Shown: positions 9,363 through 18,897, numbered from the stretch's first letter. The stretch is DNA of 64,000 bases from Vibrio thalassae (GCF_900089835.1 NZ_OANU01000123.1:62001-126000), one strand, 5' to 3'. Notes: generated by a model from the sequence alone, not told the origin. A program made the numbers and translations.

Positions 9363-9701
9363 ATGAAAAAGATTGAAGCGATTATCAAACCATTCAAACT
9401 TGACGACGTCCGTGAAGCGCTAGCAGAAGTGGGCATTACAGGTATGACCGTCTCTGAAGTGAAAGGTTTTGGTCGCCAGAAAGGTCATACAGAGCTTTAC
9501 CGCGGAGCAGAATACATGGTCGACTTTTTACCAAAAGTAAAATTGGAAATTGTCGTATCAAGTGACGTGGCTGATCAATGTGTGGAGACCATCATTGAAA
9601 CCGCCCAAACGGGTAAAATCGGTGACGGTAAAATTTTCATTACTGATATTGAACGTGTAGTACGTATTCGTACTGGCGAAGAAGATGAAGACGCTATCTA
9701 A
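9363..9701 (+). CDS. glnB: Nitrogen regulatory protein P-II (GlnB)
   Basis: GlnB is a trimeric cytosolic sensor of 2-oxoglutarate, ATP/ADP and glutamine status that acts on NtrB and on adenylyltransferase GlnE. The 112 residues match the family exactly. The uridylylated tyrosine is Y51 in RGAEYMVDF (T-loop), the B-loop TGKIGDGKIF is at about 83-92, and the C-terminus is VVRIRTGEEDEDAI. Ending in I and starting MKKIEAIIKPF point to GlnB rather than GlnK; no amtB lies next to it, which fits. A terminator follows directly. Confidence 0.96.
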   Translation: MKKIEAIIKPFKLDDVREALAEVGITGMTVSEVKGFGRQKGHTELYRGAEYMVDFLPKVKLEIVVSSDVADQCVETIIETAQTGKIGDGKIFITDIERVVRIRTGEEDEDAI

Positions 9702-9721
9702 GTCGAATCTCAAAGAATCAT

Positions 9722-9747
9722 AAAGGAGTAGGTAATTGCTCCTTTTT
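9722..9747 (+). terminator. Intrinsic terminator after glnB
   Basis: A 7-bp stem (9722-9728 with 9739-9745, loop 10) ends in a T tract, between glnB and the next gene. Confidence 0.75.
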
Positions 9748-9767
9748 CATTTTAGAGAAGAGGTATT

Positions 9768-10628
9768 ATGAAACTAAAGTGGATGCTATTCGCAGGTGTT
9801 GCTATCGCGGGAATGACGATTGGCGGTTTTCAAGCGGTATTTACCGTAGGAGAGACACCAGAAATTACCAGTATTAAGGATAGCCAAATTGACACAGAGC
9901 TTAAATGCTACCGAAATGACCATCCACTTGCTTTAGATGAATCAGGACAATTGAACGTTTTAGTTTGGAATGTCTACAAGCAAAATCGTCATAACCTCTT
10001 ACCAGAGCTTACTCGTCTTTCTCAAGACCGTCAGTTGGTATTACTCCAAGAAGCAAGCCTTGATGATACCTTTTTAGATTGGTTGCAACGTTCAGATTGG
10101 GGCAGTAATCAGGTGAGTGCCTTCAAGGCGTTCGATGTTTCATCGGGAGTCTTAAATTTAAGTCGTACTATGCCCTCTATCGCTTGTGCTAACCTCCAAA
10201 CGGAACCTTGGTTGCGATTACCAAAATCAGGGTTGTATGCGGAATACGCGCTGAGTAACGGACAGACTTTAATTAGTGTTAATTTGCATTCGGTGAACTT
10301 TACGATTGGGACCGACGAGTACAAGCAGCAATTAGAGTCTTTCAAACAAGTGCTGGTAAATCATCAAGGGCCATTATTAATAGCCGGTGATTTTAATAGT
10401 TGGAATGAGTCGCGGATGTCGGCGTTAAAGCAAGCGCTGAACAAATATCATATTAAAGAAGTGGTATTCCAACGTGATAATCGTAAACGTTTTATTACTG
10501 GATTACCTTTGGATCATATCTTCTATCGAGGCATGGAACTTCAAGGACAACGCGTTCCTGAATCTGATGCTTCGGATCATAATCCCCTACTTGCTGAGTT
10601 TATCATTCCCCCTCAATCGTCAAATTGA
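9768..10628 (+). CDS. Endonuclease/exonuclease/phosphatase family protein (YafD-like)
   Basis: A 286-aa protein of the EEP metal-dependent phosphodiesterase superfamily. Fold motifs are in order: NVLVWNVYKQN (about 64), LLQEASLD (Glu metal ligand), SVNLHSVNF, IAGDFNSWN (about 205), PLDHIFYRG and SDASDHNPLLAEF (catalytic His near the end). An N-terminal hydrophobic stretch (WMLFAGVAIAGMTIGGF) suggests a membrane anchor or signal. E. coli YafD sits in the same neighbourhood (yafD, mltD, gloB, yafS, rnhA, dnaQ). The substrate is unknown. It converges on mltD across a bidirectional terminator. Confidence 0.88.
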   Translation: MKLKWMLFAGVAIAGMTIGGFQAVFTVGETPEITSIKDSQIDTELKCYRNDHPLALDESGQLNVLVWNVYKQNRHNLLPELTRLSQDRQLVLLQEASLDDTFLDWLQRSDWGSNQVSAFKAFDVSSGVLNLSRTMPSIACANLQTEPWLRLPKSGLYAEYALSNGQTLISVNLHSVNFTIGTDEYKQQLESFKQVLVNHQGPLLIAGDFNSWNESRMSALKQALNKYHIKEVVFQRDNRKRFITGLPLDHIFYRGMELQGQRVPESDASDHNPLLAEFIIPPQSSN

Positions 10629-10646
10629 TCGGGAATCATGCAAACA

Positions 10647-10670
10647 AAAAGCGGCGGATTCGCCGCTTTT
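10647..10670. terminator. Bidirectional terminator between yafD-like gene and mltD
   Basis: A perfect 10-bp inverted repeat (10647-10656 with 10661-10670, loop GATT) begins with A residues and ends with T residues, so it can stop transcription from both converging genes. Confidence 0.9.
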
Positions 10671-10680
10671 CTTATTAATG

Positions 10681-12240
10681 TTAAGCACTGGTTTTCGTGA
10701 CATCAACGTAAAGTTTCAGTTTTTGACCTGGCTTAAGATACTTCTGTTTCTGAAGGTCGTTCCAGATAACAACGTCATTGGTACGCACTTTGAATTTCTG
10801 TGCAATACCGCTGATGGTATCGCCACTTCTGACAGAATAGAACACGGTACGTATAATCGCTCCATCACTCGCATTTTTCCAGATTACGAGTTCCTGCCCA
10901 ACTCTTAGTGTGTCACGAGGCCCCATACCGTTCCATTTTGCCAACGATTGATGAGAGACTTTGTTTGCTCTCGCAATGGACCACAAACTGTCACCGCTGG
11001 CAACTTTGTGAGTGACTTTATAGTTACCACGAGACGTCGATTGTGTTTTTGCTAAGCGGTTGGCAGCAGTCAACGAATAAGTCGATTCATCTTTGGTTGA
11101 AGTAGGAACTAGTAGGTACTGGCCAGCACGAATATTGTTGCCTTTTAAGCCATTCGCATTGCGAATCACTTGCGTCGTTGTTTGGTGGTTTCGAGCAATC
11201 ACACTTAATGAATCACCTGACTTCACCTTATAACGCACAAGGCGCATCCCTTTACCGCGATTCTGTTCTAATTCGAAGCGGAACTTATCTAAGCTCTCAA
11301 TTGGTAACAGCAGCGTTTGAGGACCATCAGGTGCTGTTGCCCACTGGTTGTAAGCAGGGTTATAACTCTGCAGCTCCTTAATTGAAATGCCGGCATATTT
11401 AGCGGCAATGGCAAGGTCGAGCTGTTCATTAGGGTCGACTAATTCCAACACAGGCTTATTGGCAATAGGTGGAATATCGACCCCGTACTTTTCTTTGTTA
11501 GCCAGTACATCAGCAAGCGCTAGTAGCTTTGGCACATAGCTGCTGGTTTCTTTGGGCAAGTCGAGAGAGAAAAAGTCAGTAGGCTTACCTAAGTTACGAT
11601 TTTTTCGAATCGCACTGTTTACTCGACCACCGCCACTGTTATAGGCCGCGATAGCGTGATTCCAGTTCCCATCGAAGCGCTTGTTCAATTGTGTTAGGTA
11701 ATCCAAAGCAGCTTGAGTTGACGCGGTCACGTCACGACGGCCGTCATACCAGTAGGTTTGGTCTAGACCGAACGCTTTTCCTGTCGCTGGGACAAATTGC
11801 CATAATCCAGCAGCGCTACCGTGTGAATAGGCAAACGCATCAAAGGAGCTCTCTACGATTGGCAGTAACGCAAGCTCTAATGGGAGGTTACGGGCTTCTA
11901 TTTCTTCAGTAATCAGATACAGGAAAGGTTGAGCACGTTGAGATACAGTTCTTAAGTGGCTAGGGTGCTTGATATACCACTCACGGTAATAGTCCACTTT
12001 AGTATTGTCCGGAATCTCCATTTTAAGTTGCATAGCAATACGCTGCCACACATCGTCTTGCTCTTGTGGTGTCAAGGCTTTTGCCGGGGCTGGAGTGTCA
12101 ACGGAAACGGGCTTTGTTGTAGTGGTTGCTGTTTCTGCAGGAGAGTTAGTGGGCTCTGTTGTGGTGTTGCTTGAATCTGGCTGTGTCATCTGACAACCGG
12201 CCAGCAACAGGGCTAAGGCCCAACTGTATTTCTTATGCAT
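10681..12240 (-). CDS. mltD: Membrane-bound lytic murein transglycosylase D
   Basis: MltD cuts the MurNAc-GlcNAc bond of peptidoglycan with 1,6-anhydro ring formation and is an outer-membrane lipoprotein. The N-terminus has a lipobox (LLAGC, Cys16) followed by a Thr/Pro/Ala-rich linker. The SLT domain carries the catalytic Glu in PIVESSFDAFAYS and the GLWQFVPATG motif. Three LysM peptidoglycan-binding repeats follow (start sites RYKVKSGDSLS, THKVASGDSLW, FYSVRSGDTIS). At 519 aa it is longer than E. coli MltD (452 aa, two LysM). gloB lies upstream on the same strand. Confidence 0.95.
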   Translation of the reverse strand: MHKKYSWALALLLAGCQMTQPDSSNTTTEPTNSPAETATTTTKPVSVDTPAPAKALTPQEQDDVWQRIAMQLKMEIPDNTKVDYYREWYIKHPSHLRTVSQRAQPFLYLITEEIEARNLPLELALLPIVESSFDAFAYSHGSAAGLWQFVPATGKAFGLDQTYWYDGRRDVTASTQAALDYLTQLNKRFDGNWNHAIAAYNSGGGRVNSAIRKNRNLGKPTDFFSLDLPKETSSYVPKLLALADVLANKEKYGVDIPPIANKPVLELVDPNEQLDLAIAAKYAGISIKELQSYNPAYNQWATAPDGPQTLLLPIESLDKFRFELEQNRGKGMRLVRYKVKSGDSLSVIARNHQTTTQVIRNANGLKGNNIRAGQYLLVPTSTKDESTYSLTAANRLAKTQSTSRGNYKVTHKVASGDSLWSIARANKVSHQSLAKWNGMGPRDTLRVGQELVIWKNASDGAIIRTVFYSVRSGDTISGIAQKFKVRTNDVVIWNDLQKQKYLKPGQKLKLYVDVTKTSA

Positions 12241-12316
12241 TTGATTTGCTACAACCTCTAATTTGAACGGTTGTGCATAATACTAATACGAATTGGGCCA
12301 AACAAGCAGCAAAACG

Positions 12317-13075
12317 TTAAAATTCGTTTTTCCACTCACGTAATGCTGTAAAAGTTGATAAGGGATCATGATTGACCGTGCGGTTTGCGACCGACTTCAC
12401 AACTTCTGGCTGAGTAGTTCGCAAAAATGGATTGATCCGTTTTTCTAAACAAATTGTGGTTGGTATTGTAGGGAAACCCTTAGCGCGCTTTTGATTAGCA
12501 CCGTCTCGGTATTCATGGAGGAACTCGTTATGAGGTTCGACTGCCATGGCAAATGCGAGGTTGCTAAGCGTATACTCGTGAGCACAGTACACCTCCGTCT
12601 CCTCCGGCAAAACGGTGAGCTTTTGTAATGAATGATACATTTGCTCTGGCGTGCCTTCAAAAATGCGACCACAGCCCGCGGAAAACAGGACATCGCCACA
12701 AAACAGCTTTTCGTCGCCAACATAGCCAATATGGTCGAGTGTGTGACCTGGCAAATTGAGAACCAAAAACTCCTCATTGAACAGGTTAATCCTATGACCT
12801 TCACTGACATGGTGAGTTAGGTGTTTTATATTGGAATTTTCGGGGCCAAGAACCGTAATCGTCGGGTATTTTGCTACTAGCTTTTCGATACCACCAGTAT
12901 GGTCCCAATGGTGATGAGTAATCAAAATGGTCACTAACTCTAACTGGTTGGCTTCTAGATATGCGATCACCGGTTCTGCATCACCTGGATCGACAACGGC
13001 ACACAAGTTCTGGTTATTTTGAATCAGCCAGATGTAATTATCGTTAAATGCAGGTATGCTTTTGATATGTAACAT
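12317..13075 (-). CDS. gloB: Hydroxyacylglutathione hydrolase (glyoxalase II)
   Basis: GloB hydrolyses S-lactoylglutathione to D-lactate and glutathione, the second step of methylglyoxal detoxification. It is a metallo-beta-lactamase fold protein of 252 aa. The binuclear metal motif THHHWDHTGG is near residue 55, further ligands lie in LPGHTLDH and FCGDVLFSAGCGR. I chose the ATG at 13075 (MLHIKSIPAFNDNY), the family start; a longer in-frame start at 13126 would run into the divergent methyltransferase gene. mltD follows 76 bp downstream. Confidence 0.96.
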   Translation of the reverse strand: MLHIKSIPAFNDNYIWLIQNNQNLCAVVDPGDAEPVIAYLEANQLELVTILITHHHWDHTGGIEKLVAKYPTITVLGPENSNIKHLTHHVSEGHRINLFNEEFLVLNLPGHTLDHIGYVGDEKLFCGDVLFSAGCGRIFEGTPEQMYHSLQKLTVLPEETEVYCAHEYTLSNLAFAMAVEPHNEFLHEYRDGANQKRAKGFPTIPTTICLEKRINPFLRTTQPEVVKSVANRTVNHDPLSTFTALREWKNEF

Positions 13076-13113
13076 TGTTGTTTCTCCAGTTCGGTATGGG
13101 AGAGAGCGCGTAA

Positions 13114-13854
13114 ATGAAGCCAGCACGCAGCAAGAAAAAAGTTGATCATCCCCATTCTTGGGAAGAGCTTGCCAACGGTCAATGGGTCTCAGAGTCTATT
13201 CAAACTAGGCTAGATGAATGGTGTCCCAAGCTTTTTGGCTATCATATGCTAAAACTCGGTGGGCTGAGCTGTGAGCTCACGAGCTGTAATTGCAACATTC
13301 AGCACCAAGTGAACCTCGACTCTAAAAACCCACTACACAATGTTATCGCTGACCGCTATGAATTACCATTCTTAGAGAAGAGTTTTGACGCCGTCGTGTT
13401 GTCACACCAACTTGAATATGCCGAGGATCCTCATCGACTATTACGCGAAGTAGATAGAGTGATGATCGATGATGGCTATCTTATTATTACGGGCTTTAAC
13501 CCTATGAGCTTCACTGGTCTTGCGAGTTTAATGCCCTGGAGGAAGAATAATTTTCCTTGGAGTGGACGCATGTTTACTCCGAATCGCATAAAAGACTGGT
13601 TAGGGGTGCTCAATTATCAAGTCGTGTATGCGGATACTTATGCTCTGTTCCCGATGAAACGATATCGAACGATGTGGACGTGGTTAGAAAGCAGTATTGG
13701 TGACTGGGCGTCACCCATGGGTAGCTTGTACTTTATCGTGGCGAGAAAGCGCACCTATCCGCTAAAACCGATCAAGCCACATTGGCGTCTAAAGAAAAAG
13801 CTAACACCGGCCAGTGTTAGCTATCGTACTGCAGATAAAAAGCAGAGCTCGTAA
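13114..13854 (+). CDS. Class I SAM-dependent methyltransferase (YafS-like)
   Basis: A 246-aa protein whose middle matches the Methyltransf_11 type core: ADRYELPFLEKSFDAVVLSH (about residues 82-101) and EDPHRLLREVDRVMIDDGYL, followed by ITGFNP. The N-terminal SAM glycine loop is degenerate. The position between gloB (divergent) and rnhA (convergent) is that of E. coli yafS. The methyl acceptor is unknown. The C-terminus is basic (KPIKPHWRLKKKL). Its start lies only 38 bp from the gloB start, so the two promoters overlap. Confidence 0.87.
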   Translation: MKPARSKKKVDHPHSWEELANGQWVSESIQTRLDEWCPKLFGYHMLKLGGLSCELTSCNCNIQHQVNLDSKNPLHNVIADRYELPFLEKSFDAVVLSHQLEYAEDPHRLLREVDRVMIDDGYLIITGFNPMSFTGLASLMPWRKNNFPWSGRMFTPNRIKDWLGVLNYQVVYADTYALFPMKRYRTMWTWLESSIGDWASPMGSLYFIVARKRTYPLKPIKPHWRLKKKLTPASVSYRTADKKQSS

Positions 13855-13866
13855 TCAACAGCAAGG

Positions 13867-14331
13867 TTAGTTCGGCTGGTAGCCCGTGTCTTCGTCGGTC
13901 GGGTTTTCCGCCGCCGTTCTTGCTAGTTCATCGCACATTTCATTTTCTCGATGTCCTGCATGGCCTTTAACCCAGCGCCAGTCGATGTCATGACGTACCG
14001 TTTCTGCATCAAGCGCTTTCCAAAGATCCGCGTTTTTAACGGGCTTTTTGTCTGCAGTTTTCCAACCACGTTTTTTCCAGTTATGTATCCACTGCGTAAT
14101 CCCTTGTCGAACATACTGACTATCTGTGGTTAAGATAACATTGCACGGCTCTTTTAGGGTTTGCAGTGCTACAATAGTCGCCATCATTTCCATGCGATTG
14201 TTTGTTGTCAGCGTATAGCCTTTGGCTAACGTCTTTTCGTTCTGTTTGTATCTAAGGACGATCCCATAGCCTCCGGGACCTGGGTTGCCTAAACAAGAAC
14301 CATCTGTGAAAATTTCAACCTGCTTCGTCAT
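13867..14331 (-). CDS. rnhA: Ribonuclease HI
   Basis: RNase HI degrades RNA in RNA/DNA hybrids and so clears R-loops and Okazaki primers. The protein is 154 aa. The catalytic acidic residues are visible: D in FTDGSCLGNPGPGGYG (about 10), E in NRMEMMA (about 48), D in TTDSQYV (about 70) and D in NEMCDELAR (about 134). It is divergent from dnaQ with 57 bp between start codons, the same arrangement as in E. coli where the two promoters overlap. Confidence 0.97.
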   Translation of the reverse strand: MTKQVEIFTDGSCLGNPGPGGYGIVLRYKQNEKTLAKGYTLTTNNRMEMMATIVALQTLKEPCNVILTTDSQYVRQGITQWIHNWKKRGWKTADKKPVKNADLWKALDAETVRHDIDWRWVKGHAGHRENEMCDELARTAAENPTDEDTGYQPN

Positions 14332-14388
14332 GATTTGATACTATATAGCCCAGTAAGTTTATCTACATAGTCTGACATACAAAACATC

Positions 14389-15135
14389 ATGAATACCAGT
14401 CTCAATTCAGAACAACGCAGAATCGTGGTGCTCGATACCGAAACCACAGGTATGAACCGCGAAGGTGGCCCACATTATATGGGGCACCGAATCATTGAAA
14501 TCGGTGCGGTAGAAATTATCAACCGTAAGCTGACTGGTCGCCATTTTCACGTTTATTTAAAGCCCGATCGCGAAATCCAACCAGACGCTATCGAAGTTCA
14601 TGGTATCACCGACGAGTTTCTATTAGATAAGCCGCTCTACCATCAAGTTCATGAAGAGTTTCTTGATTTCATCAAAGGCGCAGAGCTTGTTGCCCATAAC
14701 GCACCCTTCGATGTGGGCTTTATGGACTACGAGTTTGAGAAGTTAGACGCCTCGATTGGTAATACTGAGCAGTACTGTAAGGTTACCGATACGCTTGCGA
14801 TGGCAAAACGCATGGCAAACATGCCAGCAAGAAAGAACCTCGACTCACTGGCAAAACACTACACAATAGATACGTCCGCTCGTATTCTCCACGGCGCTTT
14901 GCTCGATGCGGAGATATTGGCAGAAGTGTATTTGGCAATGACGGGTGGTCAAACGTCAATGCAATTTAATGCTGGACAGTCGGATGGGGATGAAAGTGGT
15001 GGTGAAACTATTAAGAGACTCACAACTGGAAGAAAATCGCTAAAGATCTTGCATGCTTCTGCCGATGAAATAGAAGCGCACAATTCGCGCTTAGATATTG
15101 TTGAAAAAGGTGGCCGTTGTCTCTGGCGCCTGTAG
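14389..15135 (+). CDS. dnaQ: DNA polymerase III subunit epsilon (proofreading exonuclease)
   Basis: DnaQ is the 3'-5' proofreading subunit of the PolIII core and binds DnaE, whose gene is also in this window. The 248 residues (E. coli 243) carry the DEDDh exonuclease motifs: VLDTETTGM (D and E), VAHNAPFDVGFM and the HGALLDAEI segment with the catalytic His and last Asp. The C-terminal part after about residue 190 is the polymerase-binding tail. A gene of unknown function starts 9 bp after its stop and is probably cotranscribed. Confidence 0.97.
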   Translation: MNTSLNSEQRRIVVLDTETTGMNREGGPHYMGHRIIEIGAVEIINRKLTGRHFHVYLKPDREIQPDAIEVHGITDEFLLDKPLYHQVHEEFLDFIKGAELVAHNAPFDVGFMDYEFEKLDASIGNTEQYCKVTDTLAMAKRMANMPARKNLDSLAKHYTIDTSARILHGALLDAEILAEVYLAMTGGQTSMQFNAGQSDGDESGGETIKRLTTGRKSLKILHASADEIEAHNSRLDIVEKGGRCLWRL

Positions 15136-15144
15136 GAGAGAAGC

Positions 15145-16389
15145 ATGCAGAGGATTATTTTTGCGATAGCGCTATGGTTATCGCTAACAGTTGGTGCGTT
15201 TGCGACTGAGTCCTCTATGTCATTTCTTGATAACCGGTTTCGAGTCGACCAAACGGTAGAAAGAATCACGTTTTTGGTTTATCGACAAGATAACTCAAAG
15301 CCGGTTACCTTGGTTCGCCCTGATGGTAAAAAATATTACGCTTGGCGTCATCCTGAGAATGTTCGCTGGATTGAAGAGCCCAGCGTCGATATCATTTCAG
15401 TCGAAAAACCAATGCCAGGTCCTTGGCAAGCTATTGGTAAAGTGACTCCTAAAAACAACATTCAAATCATCTCTCAGTTATCTTTAAAAGCTGAAACCTT
15501 GCCACAACGTATTTATCAGGGTGAGAAGTTGAAGTTTACCGCTCGACTTATGACTGATGATCAGCCGTTAATCGTTGACAATATTCTGGATCGGGTGAAC
15601 CTCAAAGTCGTAATGACGCGCTATCTTGAATCTCAAGAACAATCCGACAGTCACATACGTCCAGTTCCCATTGTCATTGGTGAATTTTACGACAATGGAG
15701 AAGGGCTTGATGAGCGAGCGGGAGATGGTATTTTTACGGTAGAGTTGCCAATTGAACTTGAGCCGGGTAAGTATAATGTCCGAATCACAACTGGGAATGG
15801 GGTGTTTTTACGAACATTAGAGCAAGAAGTACTGATCTATCCGACACCTTTTTCAAGCAAATTTATCCAAGGTGATGATAAAGCGCCGCATCAAATCATA
15901 ATTCAAGGTGAAGCTGCGACTATCGAGTCAGGTAGTTTAGCCACTTCAATCGAATTACAGTCTCCAGATGCATCAGAGCAGGTTGTGCAACACCAAGCGC
16001 AGGCGGGTAAAAATGAGGTAACGTCTTATTTTAACGACTTAAATCAAATGGGTACCTATCATTGGACTGGCCACGTTTACGCGAACGAAGCATCAACAGG
16101 ACGTGCACTAGTCTTTGATCTGCCAACACGTACGTTTAGTGTTGTTGGTGCTTTGGATCTAGCAAAAGCAGAGCAAATGCAAGCGGCGGCTCGAGAAGCG
16201 AAGAAGAAAGCGGAACAAGAAGCTCAGATTCTTGCGCACAGAGAGCAAGTGAGAACACGAGCTATAGTAGCGATTGTGCTTGGTAATCTGGTACTTATTG
16301 TTGTTGGTGGGCTTATCTGGTGGTTGGTCCAACGTAAGCGGGCCATTAGAGCATCGTTACCAGAAATGCAGCTAAATATGCCACGGTAG
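15145..16389 (+). CDS. Membrane-anchored periplasmic protein of unknown function (TIGR03503-like)
   Basis: A 414-aa protein with an N-terminal signal peptide (MQRIIFAIALWLSLTVGAFA), a large exported region rich in beta strands with Ig-like stretches (FYDNGEGLDERAGDGIFTVE), a charged helical segment with Lys/Glu/Gln repeats around residues 345-375, one membrane helix (AIVAIVLGNLVLIVVGGLIWWLV region) and a short basic cytosolic tail. It resembles the TIGR03503 family that I recall from Vibrio next to dnaQ; that name is from memory. The function is unknown. A good ribosome site (GTAGGAGAG) precedes the ATG, and dnaQ ends 9 bp upstream. Confidence 0.8.
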   Translation: MQRIIFAIALWLSLTVGAFATESSMSFLDNRFRVDQTVERITFLVYRQDNSKPVTLVRPDGKKYYAWRHPENVRWIEEPSVDIISVEKPMPGPWQAIGKVTPKNNIQIISQLSLKAETLPQRIYQGEKLKFTARLMTDDQPLIVDNILDRVNLKVVMTRYLESQEQSDSHIRPVPIVIGEFYDNGEGLDERAGDGIFTVELPIELEPGKYNVRITTGNGVFLRTLEQEVLIYPTPFSSKFIQGDDKAPHQIIIQGEAATIESGSLATSIELQSPDASEQVVQHQAQAGKNEVTSYFNDLNQMGTYHWTGHVYANEASTGRALVFDLPTRTFSVVGALDLAKAEQMQAAAREAKKKAEQEAQILAHREQVRTRAIVAIVLGNLVLIVVGGLIWWLVQRKRAIRASLPEMQLNMPR

Positions 16390-16405
16390 ACCGAGCAAAA
16401 AGATC

Positions 16406-16435
16406 AACAAGGGTCAGCAATTGCTGACCCTTGTT
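16406..16435. terminator. Bidirectional terminator (30-bp perfect palindrome)
   Basis: A 30-bp perfect inverted repeat centred between 16420 and 16421 lies between two converging genes. The folded hairpin would have a stem of about 13 bp, with A residues on one side and a T-rich stretch on the other. Confidence 0.85.
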
Positions 16436-16452
16436 TATTGAGTTATCGACGT

Positions 16453-18897
16453 TTATGCAACTTCTTCCATCGTCGGGTAGACAGGTTTTGCTGCAAGTTC
16501 CTCTGGTGCGAAGTCATCGACGTTTATGGTATACAGGCGATGTGCTTCTGCAGTAATAAGCAATGATGCCTCCTCTTGAGTAATGATCTTGTTTTCCAGT
16601 CCTAATGCCGCAACCTTATCAAGTTGTGTAAATGGGCGGCGCTGTTCAAGCGCTTTACATACCTTAGTAAACACAGGCTCGGCACGTAAAACGACCTCTA
16701 GAGCTTGCTCAATACGACCAGCAGCGTTGTGCTCAGTTGGTTCTAGATATTGACCACGACCCAAGCGGCTTCGAGCGCCACAAGGTGTTTGCAAGATGCG
16801 AGCAACTTGACTATCGAGTTTGTCTGACGGTGCTTTACGAACGGTGCCCAGTGGCAAGACGATAAAGCGCATCAAACGACCAATCGCTTTATTGGGGAAG
16901 TTAGCCAAGAAATCGTCCAACGCTTTTTCAGTTTGCATTAGGCTATCTTGTAGACCCCAATGAAGAAGCGGTAAATCTTCGCTGTTACGGCCTTCCACGT
17001 CATAACGTTTCAATGCAGCACTGCTTAGATACAACTGACTCAAAATATCACCAAGGCGCGCCGACAAGCGCTCTTTGCGTTTTAGTGAACCACCAAGAAC
17101 CGCCATAGAGACATCGGATAGCAGGGCGAGATTCGCACTGTAGCGGTTAAGCTGTTGGTAATAACGTTTGGTAGCATCTTTTTGTGGAGTTGATGAGCCG
17201 CGACCGTCAGTTAGACCGAGCCAGAAACTGCGGACTAGGTTACTAATGGTAAAGGAAACGTGCCCAGCAAGTGCTTTGTCGAATTTGTCGACAGCATCAT
17301 TATCATTCGAGTGAGCGGCTTCCATTTCTGTTAATACATATGGGTGACAACGAATCGCACCTTGACCAAAGATGATCATCGAACGCGTGAGAATATTGGC
17401 ACCTTCTACCGTTACTGCAATAGGTGAGCCTTGATAACCACGAGCTAGGAAGTTGGATGGGCCAAGGCAAATGCCTTTACCGCCAACAATGTCCATCGCA
17501 TCGATAATGCTTTGCTGACCACGGTGAGTACAATGGTATTTGACGATGGCAGAAATAACGGATGGTTTCTCGCCCAAATCAATACCGGTAACCGTTAGGT
17601 GGCTAGCAGCATCCATCACATAAGCGTTACCACCGATACGCGCTAGTGGCTCTTCGATACCTTCCATATGGCCGATGGGTTGTTTGAACTGGCGACGGAT
17701 ACGGGCATAAGCCCCTGTTGCCAACGCTGCCGTTTTGATGCCACCTGTTGAATTTGACGGCAGAGTGATGCCGCGCCCCACAGACAAGCACTCCACCAAC
17801 ATACGCCAGCCTTGCCCTGCCATTTTCTGACCACCAATAATAAAATCAAGTGGCACGAACAACTCGTTCGCTTTTGTCGGGCCATTTTGGAATGGGACAT
17901 TTAGCGGGAAATGACGATTACCAATTTCCACCCCTTTTAAGTGTGTTGGGATGAGTGCGCACGTGATGCCTAGGTCTTGTTTATCACCTAGAAGGCCATC
18001 AGGGTCGCGAAGTTTAAACGCAAGACCAAGCACGGTTGCGACTGGAGCGAGCGTAATGTAGCGCTTGTTCCACGTCAGTTTCATACCTAAGACTTCTTTA
18101 CCTTCCCAATGACCTTTACATACCACACCAAAGTCCGGGATAGAGCCTGCGTCAGAGCCGGCTTCTGGGCTTGTTAACGCAAAGCACGGAATCTCTTTAC
18201 CGACTGCTAGGCGAGGTAAGTAGTAGTCTTTTTGGTCTTCTGTACCATAGTGTTGAAGAAGCTCACCAGGGCCCAATGAGTTAGGGACACCAACCGTCGA
18301 TGACAGGACACCAGAGACACCGGTTAATTTTTGCAGTACCAAGGATTGCGCATAAGCTGAGAACTCAAGTCCACCGTATTTCTTCTTAATGATCATGGCA
18401 AAGAATTTGTGATCTTTAAGGTATTGCCAGACTTCTGGTGGGAGATCGGCAAGCTCGTGCGTGACTTGGTAGTCACTTACCATGGCGCAAACCTCATTGA
18501 CTGGACCATCTAAGAAAGCTTGCTCTTCGTCGCTCAGTTTTGGTTGGCTGATGTTTTGTAGTTTCTGCCAGTTTGGTTTGCCTTTAAACAGCTCAGCTTC
18601 CCACCAAACGGTACCCGCATCGAGTGCTTCTTTTTCTGTCTGAGACATGGCAGGAAGCACTTTCCTGAAGAGTTTAAGTGCTTTAGCAGAAATCAATGAT
18701 TGTCTAATCGAAGGCACACATAATATGGCGACCGTAGCAATATATAACGCCCATACGATGGTGCCAAATACACCGAGCAGTGAACCTAAGACCATTGCAG
18801 CGGTCACGAGTAATAAAGATTTTGCCAGCGACGCTCGTTGGTAGAAACTAAATCCAACTGTGCCGAGCAAGGCGACGATTGAGAGCAAGATGTCCAT
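16453..18897 (-). CDS. fadE: Acyl-CoA dehydrogenase FadE
   Basis: FadE is the FAD-linked dehydrogenase of the first step of fatty acid beta-oxidation, making trans-2-enoyl-CoA. It is the long form (814 aa, E. coli 814). Two hydrophobic segments at the N-terminus (about residues 1-60) suggest membrane association. The acyl-CoA dehydrogenase core follows, with PCFALTSPEAGSDAGSIPD and KRYITLAPVATV. I chose the ATG at 18897 (AAAGGA seven bases upstream). A longer frame reaches 19020 but would run through a FadR operator at 18964-18980, so that extension is not coding. It is most likely repressed by FadR. Confidence 0.95.
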   Translation of the reverse strand: MDILLSIVALLGTVGFSFYQRASLAKSLLLVTAAMVLGSLLGVFGTIVWALYIATVAILCVPSIRQSLISAKALKLFRKVLPAMSQTEKEALDAGTVWWEAELFKGKPNWQKLQNISQPKLSDEEQAFLDGPVNEVCAMVSDYQVTHELADLPPEVWQYLKDHKFFAMIIKKKYGGLEFSAYAQSLVLQKLTGVSGVLSSTVGVPNSLGPGELLQHYGTEDQKDYYLPRLAVGKEIPCFALTSPEAGSDAGSIPDFGVVCKGHWEGKEVLGMKLTWNKRYITLAPVATVLGLAFKLRDPDGLLGDKQDLGITCALIPTHLKGVEIGNRHFPLNVPFQNGPTKANELFVPLDFIIGGQKMAGQGWRMLVECLSVGRGITLPSNSTGGIKTAALATGAYARIRRQFKQPIGHMEGIEEPLARIGGNAYVMDAASHLTVTGIDLGEKPSVISAIVKYHCTHRGQQSIIDAMDIVGGKGICLGPSNFLARGYQGSPIAVTVEGANILTRSMIIFGQGAIRCHPYVLTEMEAAHSNDNDAVDKFDKALAGHVSFTISNLVRSFWLGLTDGRGSSTPQKDATKRYYQQLNRYSANLALLSDVSMAVLGGSLKRKERLSARLGDILSQLYLSSAALKRYDVEGRNSEDLPLLHWGLQDSLMQTEKALDDFLANFPNKAIGRLMRFIVLPLGTVRKAPSDKLDSQVARILQTPCGARSRLGRGQYLEPTEHNAAGRIEQALEVVLRAEPVFTKVCKALEQRRPFTQLDKVAALGLENKIITQEEASLLITAEAHRLYTINVDDFAPEELAAKPVYPTMEEVA

